Part shown: positions 43,577 through 53,738 of the stretch, piece after piece
Layout: the number at the start of each line of letters is the position of its first letter
Position numbering within the stretch: the first letter of the stretch is position 1
Assembly: GCF_900115145.1 (NCBI RefSeq)
Contig: NZ_FOVL01000005.1
Location: forward strand, 114,533 to 178,532
Direction of reading: 5' to 3'
From: Salegentibacter flavus
GTDB taxonomy: Bacteria > Bacteroidota > Bacteroidia > Flavobacteriales > Flavobacteriaceae
DNA length: 64,000 nucleotides
Program-made: the position numbers and the translations under genes
Notes under the pieces: model-generated
The model's input: the letters and a program-made list of their open reading frames with translations, nothing else
Told to the model about the DNA's origin: nothing
The model's database searches: none

Positions 43577-46291
43577 TTGCAACCAACTATACTTAATATA
43601 CTTTTTTGCTCTATTTTTTTTCTTTTTCCGGGTATAATTGCAGCCCAGGAAATCGGGAAACAAGACGGAATTGAGATTGAAGCCCAGCGTGATACCCTGG
43701 TTTCGGTTGGAGATTCACTTCCTCTTGCTCAAAGCATAAAATCACTCGATACCATTGTTGGAGATGCTATAGTTCAGGATACAATAAAACCACAGGGAAA
43801 TCAACTTATCACCGATGTTGTTACTTATACCGCGAAGGATTATATGCGGATTAGCCAGAAGGAAAACAGAATGTATCTTTATAATGAAGCCCAGATCACT
43901 TATGAAGACCTGATCATTAATGCTGGTTTAATTGTAATTGATAATAATAAGAATGAAGTTTATGCCTATGGTATCCCCGACTCTACGGGGGCATATTCAC
44001 AAAAACCGGTGTTCACCCAGGCAAACCAAACGGTAGAACCCGATTCAATTCGCTTTAATTTTGATACCGAAAGAGCCCTGGTTTATAATTCCAGGACTCA
44101 GCAAGCTTCCTTTAATGTATTGGGAGAAGTTACCAAGCGGGAAAATGATTCAGTTTATTTTATGCAGAATGTAAAGTTTACTACTTCAGAAGACGTAGAA
44201 AACCCCGATTATTTCTTCTATGCCCGGCGGATTAAATTCGTTCCCGATAAAAAGATCGTTTCAGGGCTGGTAAATATGTACATCGCCGATGTTCCTACAC
44301 CTCTGGGATTGCCTTTTGGATATTTCCCTATGACCGAGGAGGAAACCTCAGGGTTTATCCTTCCCAGTTTTGGAGATAGTAGGAGAGGTTATTTTCTTCA
44401 AAATGGCGGTTATTATTTTGCGATTAGCGATTATGCAGACCTTATGGTGCTGGGAGCCTATTATACCAACGGGAGCTATGAGTTAAGCACGGAAACCAAT
44501 TATGCAAAACGATATAAATTCCGGGGTAATTTCAGATTAAGGTATGAGAACCAGCTGGATAGTGAACGTGGCTTTCCGGATTATGCTGAAAGGACACAGT
44601 ACAACATACAGTGGACTCACAATCAGGATGCAAAAGCAAATCCCAATTCACGATTTTCTGCATCGGTTAACCTTGGGAGTAGCACCTATTACAAAGAATC
44701 TGTAAATCAAGGAAATACAGGGAATTTCTTAAATAATACTTTAAGTTCTTCGGTGTCATACAGTAAGACTTTTGAAGGAGAGCCTCAGGTTAATTTAAGC
44801 CTTGCGGCAAGGCATTCCCAGAATACCAACACGGAAAGTATTAATATGAGTTTGCCAACCGCTCAGTTAAGCATGTCCAGAATATATCCCTTCGCCCCAA
44901 AAACGGGCGCGAAAAAGGGATTCATCGAAAATATCAATTTACAATATAATTTTAGAGGAGAAAATCAAATCCAGACTACCGATTCGCTCTTTTTTCAACC
45001 AGAAATGTTTGAGGGGATGAATTTTGGTGCAAAGCATACCATCCCGGTTTCTACCAACTTTAAGGTATTTAAATATTTAAGCGCAAGTGTGAATGCCAAT
45101 TATAACGAAAACTGGGTTTTTAAAACCTTTGAGCGCTCCTGGGATGATGTGGCGAATGTAGAAGTTATCGATACCATTAATAAGTTTGATTCTTACCGAA
45201 CCTATAATTTTAGTAGCAGTATAGGGACTACAATTTACGGTTTAAAAAACTTTGGAAAAGACAAGAAGATACAGGCTATACGCCACGTTATGCGCCCTAG
45301 TATAAGTTATAATATTAATCCTGCCTTCGATCAGTATTACGATAGCTATGAGCGTATTAATCCTGCAAATCCGTTGGAAACCAATATGGTTGATTATTCC
45401 CGGTTTCAGGGAACGCTCTACGGGGCACCGGGAAGAAGGTTTTCAAGTTCCATTGGTTTAAGCCTAAGCAATACCCTGGAAGCTAAAGTTCGCTCTAAAG
45501 ACAGCACCGCAACTGAGCCTGAAAAGATCACCTTACTTAACAATTTTTCTTTAAGTACTTCATATAATCTAGCGGGAGACTCCTTACGTCTATCCCCCAT
45601 TTCGATCCGAGGAGGAATTCCTATTATTCGGAATAAACTGGATATAAATGTTGCCGGGAATATAGATTTATATGCGTTAGACAATAACAACCGAAGGATC
45701 GATAAGTTGAATATTGAAAATGGTGGGAGTCTGTTCCGGTTTACTAATGCCAATATAAGTTTTGGGTATTCCTTTTCTAATAAGGATTTTGAAGGGGATG
45801 CTGAGGAAGATGATGAGCTGGAAAATGAAACTTACAGAAATGGTGGGCGTCGTGATGATCTCTTTGGAAAAGGCACAGATATGGACGGCCGGTTTTATGA
45901 GGAAGATGATTTTGAAGATGAAAGCCGTGATGATCGCGACGACAGATGGTATAATTATAAGGTACCATGGGATCTCCGGTTATCCTATACGATGACATAT
46001 AACAACAATGCCAGGCAAAATGAGATCACCTCTCATTCCATAATGTTCTCGGGAGACGTAGAAATTTCCCCAAAATGGAAGGTAGGTGGTTCTTCGGGGT
46101 TCGATTTAAAGGAACAGGGTTTCACGTATACCCAGTTGCGATTTCAACGGGACCTTGATAGCTGGAGAATGAGTTTTAACTGGGTACCTTTTAGTGAACG
46201 CAGCTCGTGGTACTTTTTTATAGGAATTAAATCATCTATCTTAAGCGATATTAAATATGATAAGCGACGGGAACCAGACCGCCGGCTTTAA
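43577..46291 (+). CDS. LptD-like LPS-assembly outer-membrane protein
   Basis: 904 residues. Start codon is TTG (43577); no ATG fits upstream in frame. Signal peptide LFCSIFFLFPGIIAAQE, then an OstA/LptA-like beta-jellyroll (about 70-240, MRISQKENRMYLYNEAQITYEDL) and a long C-terminal barrel rich in aromatic/Asn strands. A strikingly acidic insertion (about 735-800, DFEGDAEEDDELENETYRNG to DESRDDRDDRW) probably forms an extracellular loop. Role by family: insertion of LPS into the outer leaflet. RidA gene follows after 12 bases. Confidence 0.85.
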   Translation: MQPTILNILFCSIFFLFPGIIAAQEIGKQDGIEIEAQRDTLVSVGDSLPLAQSIKSLDTIVGDAIVQDTIKPQGNQLITDVVTYTAKDYMRISQKENRMYLYNEAQITYEDLIINAGLIVIDNNKNEVYAYGIPDSTGAYSQKPVFTQANQTVEPDSIRFNFDTERALVYNSRTQQASFNVLGEVTKRENDSVYFMQNVKFTTSEDVENPDYFFYARRIKFVPDKKIVSGLVNMYIADVPTPLGLPFGYFPMTEEETSGFILPSFGDSRRGYFLQNGGYYFAISDYADLMVLGAYYTNGSYELSTETNYAKRYKFRGNFRLRYENQLDSERGFPDYAERTQYNIQWTHNQDAKANPNSRFSASVNLGSSTYYKESVNQGNTGNFLNNTLSSSVSYSKTFEGEPQVNLSLAARHSQNTNTESINMSLPTAQLSMSRIYPFAPKTGAKKGFIENINLQYNFRGENQIQTTDSLFFQPEMFEGMNFGAKHTIPVSTNFKVFKYLSASVNANYNENWVFKTFERSWDDVANVEVIDTINKFDSYRTYNFSSSIGTTIYGLKNFGKDKKIQAIRHVMRPSISYNINPAFDQYYDSYERINPANPLETNMVDYSRFQGTLYGAPGRRFSSSIGLSLSNTLEAKVRSKDSTATEPEKITLLNNFSLSTSYNLAGDSLRLSPISIRGGIPIIRNKLDINVAGNIDLYALDNNNRRIDKLNIENGGSLFRFTNANISFGYSFSNKDFEGDAEEDDELENETYRNGGRRDDLFGKGTDMDGRFYEEDDFEDESRDDRDDRWYNYKVPWDLRLSYTMTYNNNARQNEITSHSIMFSGDVEISPKWKVGGSSGFDLKEQGFTYTQLRFQRDLDSWRMSFNWVPFSERSSWYFFIGIKSSILSDIKYDKRREPDRRL

Positions 46292-46303
46292 AAAATCAAT
46301 ATT

Positions 46304-46687
46304 ATGAAAAGAATTATCAAAACCAAAAATGCACCGGCTCCTATTGGGCCATATAATCAGGCAGTAATGAGTGGGAATATGCTCTTTGTATCGGGGCAAA
46401 TAGCTATTAATCCTGAAACCGGTGAACTGGAAATTTCAGATTTAAAAAGGGAAACCAGCCTTGTGATGGAAAATCTTAAAGCAATCCTTAAGGAAGCAGG
46501 TTTAGGTTTTGAAGACGTAATTAAAACCTCCATTTTCATTAGTGATATGAATAATTTCGTCCAAATAAATGAGGTTTATGCTAAGTATTTTGATGCAGAG
46601 ACTGCCCCTGCCCGGGAGACCGTGGAAGTGGCAAACCTGCCAAAATTCGTAAATGTGGAGATAAGCGCTATCGCTGTGAAATCCTAA
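46304..46687 (+). CDS. ridA: RidA-family reactive-intermediate deaminase
   Basis: 127 residues. AGAPAPIGPYNQA-type start (APAPIGPYNQAV), VSGQI and GLGFEDVIKTSIFISDMNNF are family motifs; the C-terminal PARETVEVANLPKFVNVEISAIA carries the conserved Arg and Glu. It hydrolyses enamine/imine by-products of PLP enzymes such as threonine dehydratase. Probably co-transcribed with the LptD-like gene. Confidence 0.95.
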   Translation: MKRIIKTKNAPAPIGPYNQAVMSGNMLFVSGQIAINPETGELEISDLKRETSLVMENLKAILKEAGLGFEDVIKTSIFISDMNNFVQINEVYAKYFDAETAPARETVEVANLPKFVNVEISAIAVKS

Positions 46688-46710
46688 ATACTAACCAGAA
46701 GGAAACCAAA

Positions 46711-47079
46711 TTAAATTCCCTGAATTAGCAATTTAGCGGTGGCCGGATTAGTTGCCAGCGGAATATTGTGGACGTCACAAATACGCATCAGCATAAAAAT
46801 ATCTGGTTCGTGAGGATGTTTGTCCATAGGGTCCCGAAAGAAAATAACCATTTGGATCTGCCCTTCTGCGACTTTGGCGGCAATCTGTGCATCCCCGCCT
46901 ATGGGACCGGAAAGTAATTTTTCTACTTCAAATCCGGCTGTTTCGGTTTTTGCACCGGTTGTTCCCGTGGCTATAAGATGGATTGCCTTGGATTGCAGGA
47001 TTTCCCGGTTTTCATTTAAAAACTGCACCATTTCAGCTTTCTTCCCATTATGGGCTATTATGGCAATTTTTTTCTTCAT
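46711..47079 (-). CDS. mgsA: Methylglyoxal synthase
   Basis: 122 residues. IIAHNGKKAEMV, ATGTTGAK, GPIGGDAQIAA (the Asp is the catalytic base) and FFRDPMDKHPHEPDI match the family. It converts dihydroxyacetone phosphate to methylglyoxal plus phosphate, bypassing lower glycolysis. It lies one base after phosphofructokinase (stop 47081), so both are on one mRNA. Confidence 0.96.
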   Translation of the reverse strand: MKKKIAIIAHNGKKAEMVQFLNENREILQSKAIHLIATGTTGAKTETAGFEVEKLLSGPIGGDAQIAAKVAEGQIQMVIFFRDPMDKHPHEPDIFMLMRICDVHNIPLATNPATAKLLIQGI

Positions 47080-47080
47080 T

Positions 47081-48067
47081 TTAGGTGGAAAGTATATCTG
47101 AAATTCTTAGTAACTCCTTATTGATCGTTGGTTTGTCTTTCAAAGCTTTATCCAGGTCGCAGGCTTCTATTCGATTATTCATCATCCCCACCATTACATT
47201 ATGCTCGCCGTCCAGAAGTAATTCCACAGCTTTCACGCACATCCTGCTGGCCAGAACCCTGTCAAAACAGGTAGGACTACCCCCGCGTTGGATATGGCCT
47301 AATACGGTTACTTTAGCATCATAGTACGGAAGATTTTCCTTAACATAATCTGCGAGTTCAAATACATTTTTCCCGATCTTGTCCCCTTCTGAAACTACCA
47401 CGATACTGGAGGTCTTACCAGAGCGCCTACTTTTTTCAAGGGAATTTAATAATCTATCGAGGCCTAAATTTTCTTCAGGAATAAGAATTTCCTCCGCGCC
47501 GGCACCAATTCCACTGTTAAGCGCGATAAAACCCGCATCCCGGCCCATAACCTCCACAAAGAATAATCTATTGTGAGAGCTTGCGGTATCCCTTATTTTG
47601 TCAATGGCCTGAACAACTGTATTTAATGCGGTATCGTAGCCAATGGTGTATTGAGTTCCAAAAATATCATTATCAATCGTACCGGGAACTCCCAGAACCG
47701 GAATACCATGTTCTCTAAAGAGTGCCTGCCCACCTCTAAACGTCCCATCCCCACCGATAAGGATCATAGCGTCTATGCCAAGTTTTTTAATGTTAGCTGC
47801 GGCTTTTGCCCGGCCTTCTTCAGTTAAAAATTCTTTAGAACGTGCAGATTGCAAAATGGTGCCCCCAAGTTGAATGATATTTCGTACACTACGAGCATTT
47901 AGCTCCAGGTAATCATTCTCTATCATTCCCTGGAAACCTCTTTTAAAACCAAAACATTCCACATGATAATATGCGCAGGCCCGGGTTACAGCTCGTATGG
48001 CAGCATTCATTCCAGGGGAATCGCCCCCGGAGGTCATTAATCCTATTCTTTTTATTCTTGGTGACAT
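47081..48067 (-). CDS. pfkA: ATP-dependent 6-phosphofructokinase
   Basis: 328 residues. TSGGDSPGMNAAIRAVTR (ATP binding), GGDGTFRGG, PGTIDNDIFGT (catalytic Asp), MGRDAGFIAL and LGHIQRGGSPTCFDRVLASR are all in place, as in bacterial allosteric PFKs. It phosphorylates fructose 6-phosphate, the committed step of glycolysis. mgsA follows directly and shares the transcript. Confidence 0.96.
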   Translation of the reverse strand: MSPRIKRIGLMTSGGDSPGMNAAIRAVTRACAYYHVECFGFKRGFQGMIENDYLELNARSVRNIIQLGGTILQSARSKEFLTEEGRAKAAANIKKLGIDAMILIGGDGTFRGGQALFREHGIPVLGVPGTIDNDIFGTQYTIGYDTALNTVVQAIDKIRDTASSHNRLFFVEVMGRDAGFIALNSGIGAGAEEILIPEENLGLDRLLNSLEKSRRSGKTSSIVVVSEGDKIGKNVFELADYVKENLPYYDAKVTVLGHIQRGGSPTCFDRVLASRMCVKAVELLLDGEHNVMVGMMNNRIEACDLDKALKDKPTINKELLRISDILST

Positions 48068-48212
48068 ATTCTTTTATTTAACATTATAAATCTACGAAAA
48101 AGCCTTAAATAGCCGCACCTGGATTAAATTTTAATTCATGGCTAACACAACAACAAATAGCAGTTTTTAAAATAAAAGTGAATTCGGATCATTCCGGCAA
48201 ATTCCTACCAAT

Positions 48213-51200
48213 TTAATTGGAGCGTTTTTCCGGGAAATCTATGTAATCCGGCGCGATAGATTTTGGCGATTCTTCCTGTTCTTCCTCTTCCTCAGATTTT
48301 ATATTTTCCTGATTCAGGATCTTCTGAATCAATTCCTTGAAAGTGTCGAAATCAACGGAATAAGAAAGCCCAATTCCCTGGGTGAACCCAATCTCTTCCC
48401 CTATGAATTGGATATTGTTTTCGCGATTAAAAACCTTTGCTCTTAGCGACCCATCTTCATTCAGAAGAAAATCTATCTGCAGGTCACCAACAATTATTGA
48501 CTCTGTAACTCCGCCAATAGGAACCCCCACCTGCCCGTTAATAATCACCCTGTCGCTAATTTGAGTTGAAAGGGTAAGACCGAATCTGTCTACAGTTTGC
48601 TGATCCGGGGTGCGGTCTCCCTGAACATAGTTCACGCCTACCTGGAATTTGCCATCCTCATCGGCAAAAATATCGTTAACAATACTGGAGGCTCTTTCTG
48701 CCAGTGTTCCTGTAATGGCATTTTGACGTAGGCCGAATTCACTATAAAACGACCCTTGGGTAACCAGGAATAGTGCCTGTAATTCCCTGCTCGCCCTGTC
48801 ATCCATCCTGTATTCCAATTCTGAACGTACCACCGAGCTCGCATTAGGAAAATCAATTTCAAAGGTGATATCGGGTTGAATGATCTCTCCCTGAAGGTCT
48901 ATGATCACTTCCACCGGGATTTTTCGGTTTATGCTGGGGTTTTCAAGGAGAACAGCAGGGTTGGCATTAAGTTCATAGATTGCCCGAACATCCAGTTGCG
49001 CGCGGGCCGGATTTCCGTTCCAGTTAATGCTTCCGCCAGATTCCACATTGAAGACCTTTTGCACCAAACCAGCATATTTGAAATTGTAGACTCCTTCATA
49101 GGCCACAAAATCACCCCACATATTGAATTTCCCATTGGTATTGATTTCTAGCAACAGGTTTCCTGCACCTCGGCCGCGAAGCGTGCTTCCGCTAGTTTGA
49201 TCTACCACCACTTCCACTTCAGCATCATTGGTTACATCCAGATCAAAAACCATTTCTATACCTTTCACCTCTTTGGTAACGATTTGTTCGCCGGCCAATC
49301 GCGCCGCTTTTTCTTCGGGGCTCAGGAAATAGATATAGGAATTATCTCCGGCCGATACGGTTTCATTCAGCGGAATCTTAAAAACAGTACCTCGCTCAGT
49401 GGTGGCATTCACTTCAATTAAAAGCTCATCGGTAGGCCCTTTAATACTTGCTTCTCCACTAATAAAAGCGGTTCCGTAATACAGAGCATCTTCACTTGCT
49501 TCGGTATCAAGCACCAATAGTCTGTCTGTTGTGATATTGAGATTGAGCATCCATTCCCGGAAATTGCGATGCCTTATATAGCCATCAAGAGTTCCACGGG
49601 TACCATATTTAGTGTCCACTAATCCAATTTGATCAAAATTGAATTGTTGTTCGGTAAGGTTAATCGTGGCATCATCCCTGAAATCAAAATCCACATTCAA
49701 ATAAGGAATTCTAAGGCCTGCATCTAATAGACTTAACTGCCCTGAAAATTCTGGATTCTTGTAATTTCCAGTAACTCCAGCGCTTCCTGTAGCAAAACCT
49801 CTTATATTACTGATTACTTCTCCACCCAGCGGACTAAAAGCTGCCATATTTAGGCGATTGAGTTCCACATCGAGATCAATGCTGGGTTCCTGACCACTAA
49901 CATCAATATTTCCCAATGCCGTCAGTGATTCGAAGTTCTCCTTTCTTAGGGTCGCATCAATATTATAATTGGTAAGATCTTCATTACCTTCTACATCGAT
50001 TACAAGGTTCCCCAAAAGATTGTCATTCACATCCAGGGAATCAATGCGTAGAGATGTATTGGGATAATAGGCCCCATCCTCCTGTAACAAATCCAGTTTT
50101 CCGTTAAGGGTGCCGGCCAGTCTCAGGCTATCGATTTGCGGAGTGATCTTACCGACATCCACATTGTCAAATTCCATACTGAAATTTTTATAAGTTGAAT
50201 CCCGAAGTACTCCGCTAAGTCTAATTTCTTCATTCTGATGGCTCATCACCAAAGAATCGATTGTAAAGTTTTTAAAATTATTATCGAAAACAATTTTATT
50301 GCTCTTATTCCGGTCTTCATTGATATACCAGATATTTTCCCTGAAGCGAATATCAGATCGCTGAATGCCTACTACCGATTTATTTTCTTCGTTTATGGTA
50401 TGAAAAAGGTTGATGTTAAACACATCGTCATTTTTCTTTCCTCCCTGGAATTCTGAGCGGATAAAAAGCGTATCCCTTTGAGTTACATTAATAAAACTGA
50501 ATTCTGAAAAATTATAAACTTCTGTAGAAACGCTATCTGATTCAAAATAGGTGTTATAAATGGGGTTGGTATTATCTACCTGCAGATTCACGTTTTCCAA
50601 CATATTTCCGAATAGATCTATCCTGGGAGACTTGAAGGTGATCTTGAATTCAGATTCGTCTGATTCCACCCTGCCGCGAATAAAAGTGTTTGGAGCCAAA
50701 GTAATTTCGGGATAAAAAACCTCTACGATCTTGTTGTAAATATCAAAATCAAATTCCATAAACTGATTACTGGTTATGGTTTCGGGCTCATAGTTAGTAT
50801 AAATACTTCCCAGGGAGTTTTTAAACAAGTCAACAATCTCGGCCACCTGAAAAACACCTTGTACCTGGCCACTAATCACATCGGGGGAATTGATCTCTAT
50901 AGTTCTCACCTGACCTTCAAAACTGGAAACTATGCTAAAATCATCAAAAAAGTAATGGTCATTTTGATTTTGGTACGAGGTATTAAGTAGTAGTATCTCC
51001 CCAAAAGCATTATCTATCGTAGTGCCTTTCATATTCATAATCACATCACCCTTAAAAACCGAAATACTATCCCTGGTTACCAGGTTTAGTTCATTCAGAT
51101 TAGCATAACTAACCGCAGCCTCAAAGTCGTAAACGTTTATTTCTTCAGAAAGGTCAGCAAGGCCATTAAATTCCATCCTTAAATTAGGATCATTGGCCAT

Positions 51201-52619
51201 AAGCAAACCATTAAATACCGGTTGGCGCATATTACCAATTACCCTGATATTCGAATAGCTGTAATTATTGAATTCCAACTGGGAAATCTGGCCTTCCAGA
51301 CGTGTGCTTAAACTTTCCTGGTCGAAGCCTGTGCCGTCTACATTTAAGTTGAAACTGGTTTTTCCGAGATTTTCGTTGTTAAACAATCTTCCTAAATTGA
51401 ATTCTTTCAGAATCAGGTTACCTTTGTACTCTGCCAGTTTAACATTACTGAAATTATTAAGTGTAAAGAAAGCCTCGGCATCTCCCAGTTGGGTGGTGAG
51501 GTCAATATCGGCATCCAAGGAGTTTTTGGTAAGAATAGCATCACCCACTATCCTGATATTTCCAAAATCCCGAATGTTTTCCGGTAATTTTCCACGCAGG
51601 TCCCCTGGTAATAAATTCACCAGATCATAATAATTTGAAGTGAACTCATTAAAATTACCATCAATCCTCAGATTCTCTCCTCTATTTGAGAAAGCACCTT
51701 CCACCCTCACTCTACCATCAACACGGCTACGGTCCATTCCTTTTAGGTCCAGATCCTCGAGATAAAAATCATTAAGTGAACCACTTAATTTAGTGTCAAA
51801 AACCAGTAACTGGTCATCACCAAAACTATCGTGAAAGACTTTCAAATCTGAACTTGAAACAGCTGTTTCTTCAAAATCACCCCTTATCTGGACCTTATTG
51901 GTAAAATCAGAAAAATCGCTCAGGATATAATCCAGTTGTAAATCGGCTTTAATCAGGGAATGCGGGGTTCGGAGAATAAAGTCATCCAGGATCATTCCCG
52001 TTGGAGAATAACTAAGATCGGTACTTAGGTGATTTATATTGAGACCCCGTTTTTCAGTACCTCTAATATTGGTGATTTCGGTGGTAATCTTACTCCCTTC
52101 TATCTCAAAATCTTTTGTAAGCAGAGCTAAATTGTCGAGAACGATTATTTCAGGGTTATCAAGGTTTTCGTTAACAAGACTATAGTGACCATTCAGAACT
52201 TCAACAGTGCTTACATCCAGCCTGAACACGGTTGAATCCCCTGTAGGCTCGCTTTTTAATTTGTCGAGAAATATCGCAAGATTGTCCTTATCCTCATTTG
52301 CGTATTTTTTCATTTTCAGACTAAATCCATCTAATTGGGTAAAACCCAAGGAAGGGTTTCCGCCTATTAAATTTGACAGGCTTAAAATTGAAGTTCGTAC
52401 CTGTCGGGCATGTATGAGCGTATCGGCGTGGTGGTCTTCCACGAAAATACCATTGAGCTTAACTTTACCAAAATATCCTAAACTTACCCTTTCCACCGAA
52501 ATATTAACATCGTTGTTTTCTTTAAGGGTTTTTGTAATCCTCCCGGCAACCGAAGTTTGTACCGCCGGAATGGAGAAAATTATAAGAAGTAGAATAAAAA
52601 ATAAAACCAGCGCAACCAC
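48213..52619 (-). CDS. TamB-like translocation/assembly protein
   Basis: 1468 residues from GTG 52619. The N-terminal TM helix (VALVLFFILLLIIFSIPA) is followed by AsmA/TamB-type beta-rich repeats across the protein and a DUF490-like C-terminal domain (about 1100-1450, including GIEMVFDLDVTNDAEVEVVVDQTSGSTL and LRGRGAGNLLLEIN). The tail is acidic (KSEEEEEQEESP). TamB-family proteins bridge inner and outer membranes and move lipids. Upstream in frame, KRIKKFWKILTRT looks like real N-terminal sequence, but no ATG, GTG or TTG precedes the in-frame stop there. The start is therefore uncertain. Confidence 0.87.
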   Translation of the reverse strand: MVALVLFFILLLIIFSIPAVQTSVAGRITKTLKENNDVNISVERVSLGYFGKVKLNGIFVEDHHADTLIHARQVRTSILSLSNLIGGNPSLGFTQLDGFSLKMKKYANEDKDNLAIFLDKLKSEPTGDSTVFRLDVSTVEVLNGHYSLVNENLDNPEIIVLDNLALLTKDFEIEGSKITTEITNIRGTEKRGLNINHLSTDLSYSPTGMILDDFILRTPHSLIKADLQLDYILSDFSDFTNKVQIRGDFEETAVSSSDLKVFHDSFGDDQLLVFDTKLSGSLNDFYLEDLDLKGMDRSRVDGRVRVEGAFSNRGENLRIDGNFNEFTSNYYDLVNLLPGDLRGKLPENIRDFGNIRIVGDAILTKNSLDADIDLTTQLGDAEAFFTLNNFSNVKLAEYKGNLILKEFNLGRLFNNENLGKTSFNLNVDGTGFDQESLSTRLEGQISQLEFNNYSYSNIRVIGNMRQPVFNGLLMANDPNLRMEFNGLADLSEEINVYDFEAAVSYANLNELNLVTRDSISVFKGDVIMNMKGTTIDNAFGEILLLNTSYQNQNDHYFFDDFSIVSSFEGQVRTIEINSPDVISGQVQGVFQVAEIVDLFKNSLGSIYTNYEPETITSNQFMEFDFDIYNKIVEVFYPEITLAPNTFIRGRVESDESEFKITFKSPRIDLFGNMLENVNLQVDNTNPIYNTYFESDSVSTEVYNFSEFSFINVTQRDTLFIRSEFQGGKKNDDVFNINLFHTINEENKSVVGIQRSDIRFRENIWYINEDRNKSNKIVFDNNFKNFTIDSLVMSHQNEEIRLSGVLRDSTYKNFSMEFDNVDVGKITPQIDSLRLAGTLNGKLDLLQEDGAYYPNTSLRIDSLDVNDNLLGNLVIDVEGNEDLTNYNIDATLRKENFESLTALGNIDVSGQEPSIDLDVELNRLNMAAFSPLGGEVISNIRGFATGSAGVTGNYKNPEFSGQLSLLDAGLRIPYLNVDFDFRDDATINLTEQQFNFDQIGLVDTKYGTRGTLDGYIRHRNFREWMLNLNITTDRLLVLDTEASEDALYYGTAFISGEASIKGPTDELLIEVNATTERGTVFKIPLNETVSAGDNSYIYFLSPEEKAARLAGEQIVTKEVKGIEMVFDLDVTNDAEVEVVVDQTSGSTLRGRGAGNLLLEINTNGKFNMWGDFVAYEGVYNFKYAGLVQKVFNVESGGSINWNGNPARAQLDVRAIYELNANPAVLLENPSINRKIPVEVIIDLQGEIIQPDITFEIDFPNASSVVRSELEYRMDDRASRELQALFLVTQGSFYSEFGLRQNAITGTLAERASSIVNDIFADEDGKFQVGVNYVQGDRTPDQQTVDRFGLTLSTQISDRVIINGQVGVPIGGVTESIIVGDLQIDFLLNEDGSLRAKVFNRENNIQFIGEEIGFTQGIGLSYSVDFDTFKELIQKILNQENIKSEEEEEQEESPKSIAPDYIDFPEKRSN

Positions 52620-52646
52620 GGTTCTAGTTAATATTTTCCAGAATTT

Positions 52647-52674
52647 TTTGATACGCTTTTATGTTTTAACTTTG
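52647..52674 (+). promoter_or_regulatory. Promoter of tsaD
   Basis: TTTG (52647-52650), 16 bases, then TAACTTTG (52667-52674), both matching Bacteroidetes boxes with slightly short spacing. The -7 box is 38 bases before the tsaD ATG. Confidence 0.5.
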
Positions 52675-52712
52675 TACACAATATTAACAATTTCTATGCC
52701 CCGTATTTCTTA

Positions 52713-53735
52713 ATGGCTTCACAAAATATTTACATTTTAGGAATCGAATCTTCCTGCGACGACACGGCTGCGGCCATACTTCATAACGGTAAAATTTTAT
52801 CTAATGTTGTGGCCACACAAGCGGTCCACAAGCAGTATGGCGGGGTTGTTCCCGAACTCGCCTCCAGGGCGCATCAGCAAAATATTGTGCCAGTGATCCA
52901 CCAGGCCATAACTCAGGCAAATATCGTTAAAAAAGATATAAATGCAATCGCTTTTACACGCGGTCCCGGACTTATGGGATCTTTGCTTGTTGGAACCTCT
53001 TTCGCTAAATCTTTAGCAATGGGTCTGGGCATCCCTCTTATTGACGTAAACCACATGCAGGCCCATATCCTGGCCCATTTTATTGAAGAAGATGCTTTTG
53101 AAAAACCGGAGTTTCCATTTCTTGCCTTAACCATTAGCGGAGGCCATACCCAAATCGTAAAAGTATCCGATTATTTCCAGATGGAAGTTATTGGCGAAAC
53201 TACCGATGACGCGGTGGGTGAAGCCTTCGATAAAAGTGCAAAGATCTTAGGATTACCCTATCCCGGCGGACCTCTTATCGATAAATATGCCCAGAGCGGA
53301 AATCCGAAAGCCTTCAAATTTCCAAAACCCAAAGTGCCGGAACTAAATTTCAGCTTTAGCGGATTTAAAACTGCGGTGCTCTATTTTATTCAACGGGAAA
53401 CCAAAAACAATCCTGATTTTGTAAAGGTGAATCTAGAGGATATTTGTGCCTCCATTCAGTATTCCATTGTGGGGATTTTGATGGATAAGCTGAAAAAAGC
53501 CGTAAAACATACCGGGATTAACCGTATTGCCATTGCCGGTGGGGTTTCGGCCAATAGCGGAATCAGAAACGCTTTGATGGAAGCCGAAAAGAAATACGGC
53601 TGGAAATGCTATATTCCAAAGTTTGAATACACCACAGATAATGCTGCGATGATCGCTATAGCAGGGCATTATAAATATCTTGAAAAAGATTTCGCCGATT
53701 TCTCCATAACCGCCCAGGCACGCTATAAATTCTAA
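52713..53735 (+). CDS. tsaD: tRNA N6-threonylcarbamoyladenosine synthase subunit TsaD
   Basis: 340 residues, ASKHA/Kae1 fold. GIESSCDDTAAAI (10-22), PELASRAHQQNI, the metal-binding HMQAHILAHF (His-x3-His), LTISGGHTQIV and IAGGVSANSGIR are diagnostic. It forms t6A37 on tRNAs that read ANN codons, with TsaB, TsaC and TsaE elsewhere. rsmE follows after 3 bases. Confidence 0.97.
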   Translation: MASQNIYILGIESSCDDTAAAILHNGKILSNVVATQAVHKQYGGVVPELASRAHQQNIVPVIHQAITQANIVKKDINAIAFTRGPGLMGSLLVGTSFAKSLAMGLGIPLIDVNHMQAHILAHFIEEDAFEKPEFPFLALTISGGHTQIVKVSDYFQMEVIGETTDDAVGEAFDKSAKILGLPYPGGPLIDKYAQSGNPKAFKFPKPKVPELNFSFSGFKTAVLYFIQRETKNNPDFVKVNLEDICASIQYSIVGILMDKLKKAVKHTGINRIAIAGGVSANSGIRNALMEAEKKYGWKCYIPKFEYTTDNAAMIAIAGHYKYLEKDFADFSITAQARYKF

Positions 53736-53738
53736 GCC

